From Lentimicrobiaceae bacterium (GTDB lineage: Bacteria; Bacteroidota; Bacteroidia; Bacteroidales; JAGONC01), in NCBI GenBank assembly GCA_030621075.1, contig JAUXII010000006.1:1-11074 (forward strand): a DNA stretch of 11,074 bases, written 5' to 3'. The position numbers were made by a program, and so were the translations under genes. This document shows, piece after piece, positions 1 to 6,575 of the stretch. Position 1 is the first letter of the stretch. Each line of letters begins with the position of its first letter. Below the pieces are notes generated by a model that was not told the DNA's origin, ran no database searches, and saw only the letters and a program-made list of their open reading frames with translations.

Positions 1-3
1 TTC

Positions 4-115
4 AAAAAAAAAGTTCACACAGATTTCACAGATTTTCACAGAAAACACAAGTGCCATATATACAGGTAATTAGAATTTTGATAAATCTGTGTAGATCTGT
101 GAAATCTGTGTGAAC
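4..115 (-). terminator. Possible terminator of the tdk-PPIase-pheS cluster
   Basis: Read on the minus strand, the 29-bp stem is followed directly by nine T residues (complement of 4-12), about 65 bases beyond the pheS stop. This resembles an intrinsic terminator in arrangement. The stem is AT-rich and the loop is long (45 bases), so efficiency is doubtful. A second T tract (complement of 118-124) lies just before the stem. No more conventional GC-rich hairpin was seen between pheS and the window edge. Confidence 0.35.
13..115. repeat. Long inverted repeat built from CACAGATTT units
   Basis: The arms at 13-41 and 87-115 are reverse complements at 27 of 29 positions, separated by a 45-base AT-rich spacer. 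Each arm is itself a run of near-identical 9-10 base units: CACAGATTT at 18-26, CACAGATTTT at 27-36 and CACAGAAAA at 37-45. No open frame of note crosses it. From memory, intergenic elements with this CACAGATTTCACAGAT wording recur in Bacteroidota genomes; I could not verify that here. Whether it is a dispersed repeat, a transcript-end structure or both is inference. Confidence 0.8.
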
Positions 116-181
116 CTAAAAAAAGACTTTTGGTACAGCCTCGCATAAGGTCTGTTTAATACTCCGCCAGGGTTCTCTTTA

Positions 182-1204
182 CTATAAAGCTGATCGGAAT
201 TGCCTCAGGAACCGGACATCATTTTCAAAGTATAACCTGATATCATTTACCTGGTATTTAAGCATGGCAATACGTTCAACACCCATGCCAAAGGCAAACC
301 CGGTGTACTTTTTGCTATCAATATCGCAGTTTTCGAAAACATTCGGGTCGACCATGCCACACCCCAGAATTTCAACCCAGCCAGTATATTTGCATATATT
401 ACATCCTTTCCCCCCACAAATATTGCATGAAATATCCATCTCGGCAGAAGGCTCGGTAAAAGGAAAATAAGATGGCCTGAGCCGAATACCGGTCTCCTCG
501 CCAAACATCTCTTTAGCAAAATATAAAAGCGTTTGCTTCAGATCGGCAAAAGAGACATTCTTATCCACATACAACCCTTCTACCTGATGAAAAATACAAT
601 GCGCCCTGGCTGAGATAGCTTCATTGCGAAAAACCCTGCCGGGGAAAAGAGTACGCATGGGCGGTTTTGCCTCTTCCATCATACGTATTTGTACCGATGA
701 TGTATGGGTGCGAAGTGAAACATCCGGATCTTTCTCAATGAAAAAGGTATCCTGCATATCTCTTGCAGGATGTTCTTCCGGAAAATTTAAAGCCGAAAAA
801 TTATGCCAGTCATCCTCAATTTCCGGGCCTTCTGAAACCGTAAATCCAATACGTGAAAAAATCTCTATTATTTCGTTCCCTACAATAGAAATGGGATGGC
901 GTGTGCCTAGAGAGGAAAAATCGGTCGGAAGGGTTAGATCAATGGCTTTCTCTTCACTAACTTTATTTGATTCAATGGATTCACGAAGTTCATTAAGCTT
1001 TTTCTGGGCCGAACCTTTAAGTTCATTCAAAATCCTGCCCATCTCACGCCTTTGCTCAGGTGGAACACTCTTAAAATCAGCAAACAAAGATGGTATCAGG
1101 CCCTTTTTGCTTAAAAACCGAATTCTAAACTGATCTACCTCTTCAGCAATTTCAGTAGCGAAATCATCGATCTCCTTTTTATATTTTTCAATCTTTTCGT
1201 GCAT
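182..1204 (-). CDS. pheS: Phenylalanine--tRNA ligase alpha subunit
   Basis: PheS is the catalytic alpha subunit of the cytoplasmic alpha2-beta2 phenylalanyl-tRNA synthetase, which charges tRNA-Phe in an ATP-dependent reaction. The 340 residues match the usual length. An N-terminal helical region (about 1-85) resembles the tRNA-binding coiled coil. The class II catalytic core shows HPARDMQDTF (145-154), THTS (167-170), motif 2 from FRNE to HQVEG (192-210), FPFTEPSAEMD (247-257) and motif 3 GMGVERIAM (306-314). Cysteines 260, 263, 268 and 271 form a CxxC-x4-CxxC cluster found in many PheS proteins. The ATG lies 21 bp after the upstream PPIase stop, so the two are probably co-transcribed. pheT (beta subunit) is not adjacent in the window, so the two subunits are encoded apart, as is common in Bacteroidota. 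No defect is visible. Confidence 0.97.
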   Translation of the reverse strand: MHEKIEKYKKEIDDFATEIAEEVDQFRIRFLSKKGLIPSLFADFKSVPPEQRREMGRILNELKGSAQKKLNELRESIESNKVSEEKAIDLTLPTDFSSLGTRHPISIVGNEIIEIFSRIGFTVSEGPEIEDDWHNFSALNFPEEHPARDMQDTFFIEKDPDVSLRTHTSSVQIRMMEEAKPPMRTLFPGRVFRNEAISARAHCIFHQVEGLYVDKNVSFADLKQTLLYFAKEMFGEETGIRLRPSYFPFTEPSAEMDISCNICGGKGCNICKYTGWVEILGCGMVDPNVFENCDIDSKKYTGFAFGMGVERIAMLKYQVNDIRLYFENDVRFLRQFRSAL

Positions 1205-1225
1205 ATCCAGTCAATTACATGCAGG

Positions 1226-1864
1226 CTATTTTACGATCTTCATTGTCATTTTAACATCCTGAACGGGTTTATCCCCTCTCGCAGTTTGAACAGCGGCAAT
1301 TTTATCCACCACGTCCAATCCGGAGATGACTTCCCCAAAAACAGTATAATCACCATCAAGATGTGGCGTGCCTCCCAACGTTCGGTATACTTCACGTCTC
1401 TCTTCAGGAAAATCTTTCCCAAAGCGTTGCTCAAAACTATCCAGCTGTTCATCGGTAAAAACCTGCCCCTGAACAATATAAAACTGACTACCGGAAGACT
1501 CTTTATTCGGATTGACCTGATCAGGCTTCCTCGCTGCTGACAATACTCCCTTCTTGTGAAGATAAATATCAACAAACTCGGCTGGAACAGTGTATCCGGG
1601 ATCTTGTCGTTCATCAGCATGGCCACCTCCCTGGATCATGAAATTACTTATTACGCGATGAAAGATCGAACCATCATACCATCCTTCATTAACAAGCTTA
1701 ACAAAATTATCACGGTGTAAAGGTGTTTCATCAAATAAAACAACTGTAATATCACCATAATCTGTTGATATCAATACTTTGGTTTGTTTACCTTCCTGAC
1801 ACGAACTTGCTGAAACAATCATAATTAATACGAAAATTGATGCAAAACTAAATATTCTATTCAT
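1226..1864 (-). CDS. Cyclophilin-type peptidyl-prolyl isomerase, probable lipoprotein
   Basis: The 212-residue protein is a cyclophilin that catalyses cis-trans isomerisation of prolyl bonds. The N-terminus is hydrophobic (about 4-17) and leads to a possible lipobox ending at Cys22 (SASSC), which suggests a lipid-anchored envelope protein assisting folding outside the cytoplasm. Cyclophilin landmarks are FHR (68-70), FMIQGG (75-80), GSQFYI (125-130) and DYTVFGEV (172-179), giving the expected catalytic Arg70, Phe75 and Gln78. Between GSQFYI and TVFG there are about 35 residues (134-168, rich in E, D and R) where ordinary cyclophilins have fewer than ten. The position usually held by Trp near LDG is His168. 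The gene lies 47 bp downstream of tdk and 21 bp upstream of pheS on the same strand. The fold is certain; the lipid anchor is likely but inferred. Confidence 0.93.
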   Translation of the reverse strand: MNRIFSFASIFVLIMIVSASSCQEGKQTKVLISTDYGDITVVLFDETPLHRDNFVKLVNEGWYDGSIFHRVISNFMIQGGGHADERQDPGYTVPAEFVDIYLHKKGVLSAARKPDQVNPNKESSGSQFYIVQGQVFTDEQLDSFEQRFGKDFPEERREVYRTLGGTPHLDGDYTVFGEVISGLDVVDKIAAVQTARGDKPVQDVKMTMKIVK

Positions 1865-1911
1865 TTTTGTAATGTTTTTAATGAGTTACCAGGGCGCAAA
1901 AATAGTAAATT

Positions 1912-2493
1912 TTATTTTCCCCCACTCTTCTCGAGAAAACAAGAACGACACAGTGGTTCGTAATTATCCTTTTCACCCAAAAGGACAAGATTGTCATCCT
2001 CAACCGTTCGGTGTGAATATTGAGCCAGGTTACCACAACGCATACATATGGCATGTACCTTGGTTACATATTCAGCGGAGGCAAGCAAAGCAGGGATGGG
2101 GCCAAAAGGTTTTCTCAAATAGTCCATATCCAGGCCAGCCACAATAACCCTTACTCCATGATCAGCCAAATGATTACAAACATTTGCAAGCTCGTCATCA
2201 AAAAACTGGGCCTCATCAATACCCACAACGTCTACTTCATTGGCCAGGAATAAAATCTGTGACGCTGATTGAACCGGCGTTGAGTTAATACTATTCTCAT
2301 CATGTGAAATAATTTTTTCATCATCATAACGTTTATCAATCTCAGGTTTAAAGATTTCAATTCGTTGTTGCGCTATCTTTGCCCTGTTTAAACGCCTGAT
2401 CAGCTCTTCCGTTTTGCCGGAAAACATGGATCCGCAAATAACTTCAATCCAACCGGTGCGTTTGTTGCCGTTTGATGATTTTTCTAAAAACAT
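1912..2493 (-). CDS. tdk: Thymidine kinase (type II, zinc-binding)
   Basis: Tdk phosphorylates thymidine to dTMP with ATP in the cytoplasm, as part of pyrimidine salvage. From the ATG at 2493 it is 193 residues, normal for the family. The P-loop is GSMFSGKT (21-28), the catalytic DEAQFF segment is 93-98 with Glu94 as the probable general base, and the substrate lasso begins at [13 protein letters not shown] (120-132). Two CxxC pairs (150/153 and 182/185) should bind the structural zinc. The frame is open further upstream, with another ATG at 2547. I chose 2493 because MFLEK is the usual start region in Bacteroidota homologues, and because a promoter-like -7 box lies at 2537-2544, which would place the longer start upstream of transcription. 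It is the first gene of the minus-strand cluster. Confidence 0.95.
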   Translation of the reverse strand: MFLEKSSNGNKRTGWIEVICGSMFSGKTEELIRRLNRAKIAQQRIEIFKPEIDKRYDDEKIISHDENSINSTPVQSASQILFLANEVDVVGIDEAQFFDDELANVCNHLADHGVRVIVAGLDMDYLRKPFGPIPALLASAEYVTKVHAICMRCGNLAQYSHRTVEDDNLVLLGEKDNYEPLCRSCFLEKSGGK

Positions 2494-2536
2494 AGCGTGT
2501 GAATCCTGGATTCTTTTTACCTTTATCAATGTTTTA

Positions 2537-2567
2537 CAAACGTACAAAAAATAGGCACAAAAATAAA
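2537..2567 (-). promoter_or_regulatory. Candidate Bacteroidota promoter for tdk
   Basis: On the minus strand, TACGTTTG (complement of 2537-2544) matches the Bacteroidota -7 consensus TAnnTTTG fully. Nineteen bases upstream, TTTA (complement of 2564-2567) is a 3-of-4 match to the -33 TTTG element. Transcription would start near 2530, leaving a leader of roughly 40 bases before the chosen tdk ATG. The divergent gene at 2602 presumably has its own promoter in the same region; TACCTTTA at 2518-2525 on the plus strand is a weak candidate I do not call. Confidence 0.5.
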
Positions 2568-2601
2568 AATCGGATACAATTTTAAATTATCACAAATAGT
2601 T

Positions 2602-3342
2602 ATGGGTAACAAAAAACTTCTGGAGGAAATCATTAAACAGATCTTAGACGCTATTAACGAAGAACAGGCTATTATTTGGAAGTACGAAGACCAGATCCCG
2701 CAAATTGAGGTTGACCTGATCATGGAGAACATCAGAAAACTTTATGATAATTTCCATCTTCTAAACAAGGAAAATCAAAAAACTTTACCCTCCTCCGAAA
2801 CAAATATTAATATTGGTTTTACCAAAAAACCAACAACACAGGCTATCAGCCCGGAAGCTGAAGATGTGACAGAACCTATTCATCAGACCCCTGATGAAAT
2901 TGTGTTGGAGGTAGAAACAATAACAGAAAAACCGGCGGAAGCAGAACCAATAAAAGAAATGCCGGGTCCCCGGTCTTCTCCCTTTGACTTGTTTTCCGAA
3001 GGCGAGATGATGGTGGTTGATAAATATAAAACCCCGGATAATACCGTTCATGATAATGGATCAAAAGAGGTTGACGATGATAGTATAGCAGCAAAAATTC
3101 AACATACACCAATAAATGATTTAAAAGCATACATCGGTATCAATGACAGGTTTATTTTCATAAACGAACTCTTCCATGGCAATATGAATGCATATTCCAA
3201 AGCCATCGATGATTTGAATAGCTGCGAAAATTCTGAAGGCGCAATAGAATACCTGGGAGAATTGAAAAAACAAAATAACATGATTGAAGAGCTGGATTCT
3301 TTTAAAAGACTTCAAGACTTCGTACAGAGAAAATATTTATGA
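2602..3342 (+). CDS. Conserved-looking protein of unknown function
   Basis: I cannot assign a function. The 246-residue protein has three parts. Residues 1-60 are predicted helical and acidic. Residues 60-160 are a low-complexity linker rich in Pro, Glu and Thr, with an embedded PFDLFSEGE motif (127-135). Residues 168-246 form a compact C-terminal module with the phrase GINDRFIFINELFHGN (179-194), followed by helices that end in a basic tail. From memory, similar C-terminal modules (INDKFLFINELF-like) occur in uncharacterised Bacteroidota proteins. There is no signal peptide, membrane segment or visible catalytic motif, so it is probably cytoplasmic. The stop overlaps the start of the M28 peptidase gene (ATGA), indicating translational coupling. 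The ATG at 2602 is the first in frame and no Shine-Dalgarno is visible. Confidence 0.85.
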   Translation: MGNKKLLEEIIKQILDAINEEQAIIWKYEDQIPQIEVDLIMENIRKLYDNFHLLNKENQKTLPSSETNINIGFTKKPTTQAISPEAEDVTEPIHQTPDEIVLEVETITEKPAEAEPIKEMPGPRSSPFDLFSEGEMMVVDKYKTPDNTVHDNGSKEVDDDSIAAKIQHTPINDLKAYIGINDRFIFINELFHGNMNAYSKAIDDLNSCENSEGAIEYLGELKKQNNMIEELDSFKRLQDFVQRKYL

Positions 3343-4598
3343 AGAAACCGGCTTTCTTTTTTTTATTAATCCTGCCGTTCAGTCATCTTCTTGCCCAGGA
3401 CCTTGATTATGTGAGAAAAACTGTGAGTGATCTTACCTCCCCTGCTTTTCATGGGAGAGGTTATGTACATAATGGGGACAAAAAAGCTGCCAGGTATATT
3501 CATAAAGAATATAAAAAACATAACCTGAAAAGCTTCCAAAAAAATTACTATCAGAAATTTAATATTTCAATCAATACTTTCCCAAAAAAACTAGTGCTTT
3601 GCACCAACGGCACAAAGCTTGCTCCCGGGATTGACTATATCATCGCCTGCAATTCACCTCCAATAAAAGGTGTTTTCCCGGTTTACAGGTTGCCAAATAT
3701 CCTTAATGACTACCCCTTGCCACAAAGCCTAAAACAGGGAATTGACCTTTCCGGATCATTCATAATAGTAGACGACAGCCTCGGATTTCTTAAAAAACAA
3801 AATCCTTTTCCATCGGCTGGGATCATTGTACTGAAAAATGATAAGCTGTGGTGGCACGTTTCCGGTTGTTCGCAAATAAATGATTATGTTTCAATAGATA
3901 TATTAAAAGAGAAAATGCCTGTTGATGCCAACCAAATCAAATTAAAAATAAAAAACAAGTTTTATAAAGAATACCAAACACAAAATGTAATCGGATATGT
4001 TAAAGGGATAATTCAGCCTGATACTTTTGTCGTTTTCACGGCTCATTATGATCACCTGGGAAGAATGGGATCCGAAATTTTTTTTCCTGGTGCTCACGAC
4101 AATGCCAGTGGAACGGCAATGTTGATGGATTTGGCCCGTTATTACACACAGCCTGAAAATCAGCCATACTATTCTATCGTTTTCATGGCATTCAGTGCTG
4201 AAGAAGCCGGGTTAAAAGGATCAAAATATTACACCGGTCACCCACTTTTCCCTCTCGAAAATATTCGTTTTCTTGTCAACCTCGACATGGTTAGCTCTGG
4301 CAGCGATGGCATCATGGTTGTAAACGGAAAGGTGCTGGAAAAAGAATTTTCAATTCTTACAAAGATCAATGAGGGCCACCATCTCCTTAAAAACATCAAA
4401 AAAAGGCCGGAAGCTAAAAACAGCGATCACTACTACTTCTACGAAAAAGGAGTCCCTTCATTTTTTATTTATACCCTTGGTGATGAGTACACGGAGTATC
4501 ACACCATAGATGATAAAGCCGAAGGACTTCCCTTTACCGAATATGATGATCTGTTTACATTATTGACTAAATTTGTAAAAGCATTACAAAAACACTAA
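3339..4598 (+). CDS. Secreted M28 family zinc metallopeptidase
   Basis: The 419-residue protein belongs to the M28 di-zinc aminopeptidase group and probably trims amino acids from peptides in the periplasm. A Sec signal peptide (about 1-20, ending LLAQ before Asp21) is evident; there is no lipobox. The catalytic domain occupies about 215-419. Expected zinc ligands and catalytic residues are His236 and Asp238 in TAHYDHLG, Asp254 in GAHDNASG, Glu288 and Glu289 in SAEEAGLKGS, Asp316 in NLDMVS and His388 in YHTIDD. NSDHYYF (361-367) matches the substrate-pocket segment of relatives. Residues about 80-215 form an insertion like the protease-associated domains of other M28 enzymes, though I cannot confirm its fold. 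Its ATG overlaps the preceding stop by 4 bp, and rsmI follows after 6 bp. Family is certain; specificity is unknown. Confidence 0.94.
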   Translation: MKKPAFFFLLILPFSHLLAQDLDYVRKTVSDLTSPAFHGRGYVHNGDKKAARYIHKEYKKHNLKSFQKNYYQKFNISINTFPKKLVLCTNGTKLAPGIDYIIACNSPPIKGVFPVYRLPNILNDYPLPQSLKQGIDLSGSFIIVDDSLGFLKKQNPFPSAGIIVLKNDKLWWHVSGCSQINDYVSIDILKEKMPVDANQIKLKIKNKFYKEYQTQNVIGYVKGIIQPDTFVVFTAHYDHLGRMGSEIFFPGAHDNASGTAMLMDLARYYTQPENQPYYSIVFMAFSAEEAGLKGSKYYTGHPLFPLENIRFLVNLDMVSSGSDGIMVVNGKVLEKEFSILTKINEGHHLLKNIKKRPEAKNSDHYYFYEKGVPSFFIYTLGDEYTEYHTIDDKAEGLPFTEYDDLFTLLTKFVKALQKH

Positions 4599-4604
4599 AA
4601 GTAA

Positions 4605-5276
4605 ATGTCAAAACTGTACATTGTTCCAACACCAATTGGAAACTTAAAAGATATTACCCTCCGGGCCATTGAGATTTTAAAAGAAGTGGATGTGATCTTA
4701 GCTGAGGATACCCGTAAAACCGGTTATCTTCTTAACCATTATGCGATTAAAACCAAAATGCTGTCGCACCATAAATTTAATGAGCACAAACGTAAGGAGA
4801 TGATAATCTCCCGGCTTCTGGATGGAGAAACAATGGCACTTGTCACAGATGCCGGAACACCCGGTATTTCAGACCCCGGTTTTCTTTTAATAAGAGAATG
4901 TATTATTAATAATATTGATGTTGAATCTCTCCCCGGGGCAACATCTTTTGTGCCAGCTCTGACAAACTCCGGGCTTCCTTCTGACCGGTTTGTATTTGAA
5001 GGTTTTCTTCCTCATAAAAAAGGAAGACAAAAAAAACTTAAAGAGTTAGTTTCCTCCCCTTATACAATAATTTTCTTCGAATCACCTCATCGACTGCTTA
5101 AAACCATTGAACAGTTTATTGAATATTTCGGAGCCGACCGAAAAGCCTCCATATCAAGAGAATTAACAAAAATCTTTGAGGAAACACAACGGGGAACTCT
5201 GGCAGAATTAAAAGAGTATTATAAGGGGGAAAAAATAAAAGGAGAAATCGTAATTATTGTGGAAGGCTCGCAATAG
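4605..5276 (+). CDS. rsmI: 16S rRNA (cytidine(1402)-2'-O)-methyltransferase
   Basis: RsmI uses S-adenosylmethionine to 2'-O-methylate C1402 in the decoding centre of 16S rRNA. The 223 residues show the tetrapyrrole-methylase fold with PTPIGNL (8-14), AEDTRKTG (33-40), TDAGTPGISDPG (81-92), LPGATSFVPAL (109-119), FEGFLP (131-136), FFESPHR (157-163), SRELTKIFEE (184-193) and GEIVIIVEG (213-221). The E. coli enzyme is longer because of a C-terminal helical domain; this short form ends after the catalytic fold, which appears normal in Bacteroidota and is not a truncation. The ATG is 6 bp past the M28 stop, so it is probably the last gene of that cluster. Confidence 0.97.
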   Translation: MSKLYIVPTPIGNLKDITLRAIEILKEVDVILAEDTRKTGYLLNHYAIKTKMLSHHKFNEHKRKEMIISRLLDGETMALVTDAGTPGISDPGFLLIRECIINNIDVESLPGATSFVPALTNSGLPSDRFVFEGFLPHKKGRQKKLKELVSSPYTIIFFESPHRLLKTIEQFIEYFGADRKASISRELTKIFEETQRGTLAELKEYYKGEKIKGEIVIIVEGSQ

Positions 5277-5300
5277 CACACCCAATTTATGCACGACCCC

Positions 5301-5479
5301 TTATTGGTTATTTATCATTGATATTCATTTCTCATTTCGAATAAATCAATGATAAATGATAAAAATGAATGAAATATTTCAAAACCCTTGATTCACGTAG
5401 TATAGAAACTGCTGAGGGGAATCAGAATAAGAGAAATAAAATTTAAAATTATAAATCAGAAATGAGAAACAACCAATAA
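5301..5479. repeat. Intergenic set of inverted repeats between rsmI and the Nudix gene
   Basis: The 259-bp spacer 5277-5535 has no supported gene. It contains three perfect inverted pairs: 5301-5309 with 5471-5479 (9 bp), 5311-5322 with 5345-5356 (12 bp, loop 22) and 5328-5338 with 5459-5469 (11 bp). The outer and third pairs keep the same order and could be remnants of one large degenerate palindrome, with the second pair nested as a local hairpin. All arms are AT-rich. A role as an rsmI transcript end is possible, but no U-tract follows the local hairpin. Confidence 0.6.
5348..5361. repeat. Tandem pair of 7-bp units
   Basis: AATGATA occurs twice in direct tandem (5348-5354 and 5355-5361), inside the right arm of the local hairpin. 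It is short and AT-rich and could be replication slippage. Confidence 0.5.
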
Positions 5480-5495
5480 CAAATAACAAATAAAA
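5475..5495. repeat. Three 7-bp tandem units before the Nudix promoter
   Basis: AATAACA, AATAACA and AATAAAA follow one another with a 7-bp period, ending just upstream of the promoter-like TATCTTAG. The same period appears at 5348-5361 with a different unit. Confidence 0.5.
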
Positions 5496-5502
5496 AATAT
5501 TG

Positions 5503-5510
5503 TATCTTAG
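5503..5510 (+). promoter_or_regulatory. Candidate -7 box for the Nudix-DUF3109 pair
   Basis: TATCTTAG matches the Bacteroidota -7 consensus TAnnTTTG at five of six specified bases. It lies 25 bases before the chosen ATG at 5536. No TTTG element is present 19-21 bases upstream, where only A-rich tandem repeats are found. This is a single-box candidate. Confidence 0.35.
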
Positions 5511-5535
5511 TCGGCACTTTGTTACAAACACACCT

Positions 5536-5976
5536 ATGCCCTACACTTACAAATACCCCAGGCCCGCACTTACAGTTGATGCCATTATTTTCAAAAAAGA
5601 GCACAATGAATTCAGGGTGCTGCTGATACAACGCGACCAACCACCTTTTGAGGGCCAATGGGCGCTGCCTGGTGGTTTTGTGGATATGGATGAAACATTG
5701 GATCACGCGATTCAACGCGAGCTACTGGAAGAGACAGGCCTGGCCAATATTTACCTTGAACAATTTCGTACATTTGGCGACTTAAACAGGGACCCACGGG
5801 GAAGAACCGTTTCAGTGGTTTTTTATGGGTTTGCCGAAACAGCTGCACATGCTGTGGCAGGAGATGATGCCAGAAATGTCGGTTGGTTCCCACTCCCTTC
5901 ATTGCCTCAATTAGCTTTTGATCATAACCTCGTGATCACAAAAGCCATTGAATATTTGCATGATAAACTGAACTAA
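5536..5976 (+). CDS. Nudix hydrolase
   Basis: The 146-residue protein is a Nudix enzyme hydrolysing a nucleoside diphosphate linked to another group, with Mg2+ or Mn2+. The Nudix box is complete: Gly47, Glu53, Arg61, Glu62, Leu63, Glu65, Glu66, Gly68, Leu69. The overall pattern, with QRDQPPFEGQWALPGG before the box and LAFDHNLVITKAIEYL near the end, resembles ADP-ribose or NAD-related Nudix proteins. It lacks the C-terminal winged helix of NrtR regulators, so it is probably an enzyme. An earlier ATG at 5500 is in frame, but it lies before the promoter-like box, and homologues usually start close to the YKYPRPALTVD segment, so 5536 is preferred. DUF3109-type gene follows after 9 bp. The exact substrate is unknown. 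Confidence 0.93.
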   Translation: MPYTYKYPRPALTVDAIIFKKEHNEFRVLLIQRDQPPFEGQWALPGGFVDMDETLDHAIQRELLEETGLANIYLEQFRTFGDLNRDPRGRTVSVVFYGFAETAAHAVAGDDARNVGWFPLPSLPQLAFDHNLVITKAIEYLHDKLN

Positions 5977-5985
5977 ATTTGATGC

Positions 5986-6555
5986 ATGATCGTAATTGAC
6001 AACACCCTTATTTCAGATGATTTGGCACATGTAAAATTTATGTGTGATCTTCACAGATGCCATGGAGCATGCTGTATTGAAGGTGATGCCGGAGCTCCTC
6101 TGGAAATGGAGGAAATTTCGCTTCTTGAAGATCACATGGCCCATATCAAACCTTTTATGGACCCTAAAGGGGTCGCCGTGATAGAAAAAAACGGTGTTGT
6201 CGATTTTGATGAACAGGGTGATTGGGTCACTCCATTGATTAATGATAAAGCCTGTGTGTTTGTAGTGATGAACGATAACACCGCAAGATGTGCCATTGAA
6301 GAAGCATTTGAAAAAGGGGCAATCCATTTTCATAAGCCTGTTTCATGCCATCTATATCCCATAAGGATAACAAAAAATGAAAGTTATGAGGGAATAAATT
6401 ACCACCGCTGGGATATCTGTGAAAAAGCATTAACAAAAGGCAAAAAGGAAGATGTTTATTTATACCAGTTCCTGAAAGAACCCCTTATTAGAAAATTTGG
6501 GGAGCAATGGTATAACAAATTAGTTGAGAGAATTGAAACCCGCAAAAGATTGTGA
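5986..6555 (+). CDS. DUF3109 family cysteine-rich protein
   Basis: The 189-residue protein resembles the DUF3109 family common in Bacteroidota; its biochemical function is not known to me. It has eight cysteines at 20, 25, 29, 30, 90, 102, 121 and 145. The CxxxxCxxxCC cluster near the N-terminus and the later HKPVSCHLYPIR segment (116-127) recall the metal or iron-sulphur binding YkgJ-type proteins, so metal binding is a reasonable inference. There is no signal peptide or membrane helix. It follows the Nudix gene by 9 bp and is probably co-transcribed. The frame ends with three consecutive in-frame stop codons (TGA TAA TAA, 6553-6561). Confidence 0.88.
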   Translation: MIVIDNTLISDDLAHVKFMCDLHRCHGACCIEGDAGAPLEMEEISLLEDHMAHIKPFMDPKGVAVIEKNGVVDFDEQGDWVTPLINDKACVFVVMNDNTARCAIEEAFEKGAIHFHKPVSCHLYPIRITKNESYEGINYHRWDICEKALTKGKKEDVYLYQFLKEPLIRKFGEQWYNKLVERIETRKRL

Positions 6556-6575
6556 TAATAAGCCAAAAAAATTAA
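6556..6575. other. Short convergent junction without a clear terminator
   Basis: Only 20 AT-rich bases separate the ends of the convergent DUF3109 and ferritin genes. They hold a run of seven A residues but no stem. Transcripts from the two sides therefore probably overlap at their 3' ends. Confidence 0.6.

Noticed and set aside
18..50. CRISPR-like periodic repeat
   Set aside because: The period is only 9-10 bp with no spacers, no 25-40 bp repeat unit and no cas genes.
624..1133. 169-codon open frame on the plus strand inside pheS
   Set aside because: It is antisense to all the conserved catalytic motifs of pheS and its translation resembles no protein family.
1872..2147. Plus-strand open frame over the end of tdk
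   Set aside because: It lies opposite the conserved zinc-binding part of tdk and shows no protein-like features.
2494..2547. Upstream in-frame start for tdk
   Set aside because: It would begin upstream of the likely transcription start, and the additional 18 residues precede the usual family start.
4605..5276. Truncated rsmI, since it is shorter than the E. coli protein
   Set aside because: All catalytic-fold motifs are present and the protein ends naturally; only the extra C-terminal domain of proteobacterial forms is absent.
5500..5535. Upstream in-frame start for the Nudix gene
   Set aside because: The additional 12 residues are unlike the family, and the promoter-like TATCTTAG falls inside them.
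2602..6555. A defence or toxin-antitoxin island among the accessory-looking genes
   Set aside because: No nuclease, toxin, reverse transcriptase, phage or mobile element signature is present; the genes are ordinary Bacteroidota families.
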